The translations under genes were made by a program, and so were the position numbers. Of a stretch of 64,000 nt of DNA, positions 63,725 to 64,000 are shown piece after piece (positions within the stretch are counted from its first letter, which is position 1; the number at the start of each line of letters is the position of its first letter). The notes below the pieces were generated by a model. That model had not been told where the DNA came from. It ran no database searches and saw only the letters and a list, made by a program, of their open reading frames with translations. Origin of the DNA: UBA1306 sp964396415 (GTDB lineage Bacteria > Spirochaetota > Spirochaetia > Treponematales > Rectinemataceae); contig CAYNFM010000004.1 in NCBI GenBank assembly GCA_964396415.1, positions 15,311-79,310 of the forward strand, in the 5' to 3' direction.

Positions 63725-64000
63725 TCAGTGTTCCTGGACGAATTCGAAGCTATTGTTGGTTATGACGTCCGTTACCTGCAAGTCGCCCGATTTCAAGCGA
63801 TGGAAGGTATATTGAAGGCCGCCGCCGGAATCGAAGGCTATATCGAGCCGGTCGCCGGACACCGTATATTTCCCGTTTTGATACGTTCCCATGTGGCCGA
63901 GGTCGATCTGGGTGCAGCTCCCGTTCGCATCGAACAGATAGACGAGCTTGTTGCTCTTCCAGGTGCCGACGAGCGAGAACGGCGCGGCCTTCGCCGCGCA
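63725..64000 (-). CDS. small lipocalin-like protein, 5' partial, possible lipoprotein
   Basis: Open from the right edge to a TGA at 63725-63727; 91 codons are visible and the start is outside. The visible part begins CAAKAAPFSLVGTWKSNKL, so the first Cys may be a lipobox Cys after a signal peptide. GTWKS followed by LVYLFDANGSCTQIDLG, KYTVSGDRLDIAF and VTDVITNNSFEFV is the strand pattern of small lipocalin-like domains. Convergent with gltA. Function unknown. Confidence 0.55.
   Translation of the reverse strand, partial: CAAKAAPFSLVGTWKSNKLVYLFDANGSCTQIDLGHMGTYQNGKYTVSGDRLDIAFDSGGGLQYTFHRLKSGDLQVTDVITNNSFEFVQEH

Overview
The window is a GC-rich (roughly two-thirds G+C by eye) bacterial scaffold with short intergenic gaps, many ATGA start/stop overlaps and very long antisense shadow ORFs. 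A fused IspD-IspF gene, a CarD/CdnL regulator directly upstream of it, an ankyrin protein, sugar ABC importers with no ATPase gene beside them, and a LolA-like/beta-barrel/RND triad together suggest a spirochaete (Spirochaetota). This is an inference; no rRNA or tRNA gene was seen. Two runs of exactly 100 N (6688-6787 and 62435-62534) are each flanked by identical sequence. They look like scaffolding joins between overlapping contigs, so this is probably a metagenome or draft assembly.

Layout. 1-7405: central carbon cluster 1, with the end of a 2-oxoacid:ferredoxin oxidoreductase (korB, korC), split-subunit methylmalonyl-CoA mutase, its MeaB GTPase, methylmalonyl-CoA epimerase, and a carboxyltransferase, OadG-like subunit and biotin carrier. 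Together they form a succinyl-CoA to propionyl-CoA (or reverse) module. 7485-8363: secreted polysaccharide deacetylase. 8364-9057: non-coding stretch with a 22-bp tandem repeat, an orphan minus-strand terminator and palindromes. 9058-13853: LolA-like protein, outer-membrane barrel and RND/MMPL transporter, convergent with a two-component system (13967-16265) whose kinase has a triplicated membrane sensor module. 16459-26094: mixed housekeeping and signalling genes (TIR-like/ankyrin protein, GH31-like protein, DMT permeases, ispDF, carD, HAD hydrolase, a probable pseudokinase, CBS-HD-GYP protein, Cys-rich protein).

26281-43826: carbohydrate locus. A NarL-type two-component system is followed by ABC importer 1 (binding protein and two permeases), LacZ-type beta-galactosidase, a second GH2 enzyme, a LacI regulator, ABC importer 2 and a YicI-type alpha-xylosidase. 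Beta-galactosidase plus alpha-xylosidase with two oligosaccharide importers fits use of xyloglucan-type oligosaccharides. 43810-49841: EamA permease, gpmA, a glycosyltransferase missing its usual N-terminus, acyltransferase, macro-domain protein, Spy-like periplasmic protein and an FMN 2-hydroxy-acid oxidase family enzyme.

49953-63708: TCA-cycle cluster, with fumC followed by the tightly packed acn-sdhA-sdhB-sucC-sucD-sucA-sucB run and gltA. A recognisable promoter lies before acn. Oddities are the absence of sdhC/sdhD anchors, an E2 (SucB) with no visible E3-binding domain, and no lpd. With korBC at the other end, the organism encodes both a ferredoxin-dependent 2-oxoacid oxidoreductase and an NAD-linked 2-oxoglutarate dehydrogenase. 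The window ends inside a probable small lipoprotein on the minus strand.

No CRISPR array, prophage, intact insertion sequence or clear undescribed multi-gene system was found. The best candidates for new biology are the pseudokinase-like membrane protein (22973-24391), the triplicated sensor histidine kinase (13967-15586), the TIR-like/ankyrin protein (16459-17418) and the GH31-like protein without its acid/base residue (17456-19414).
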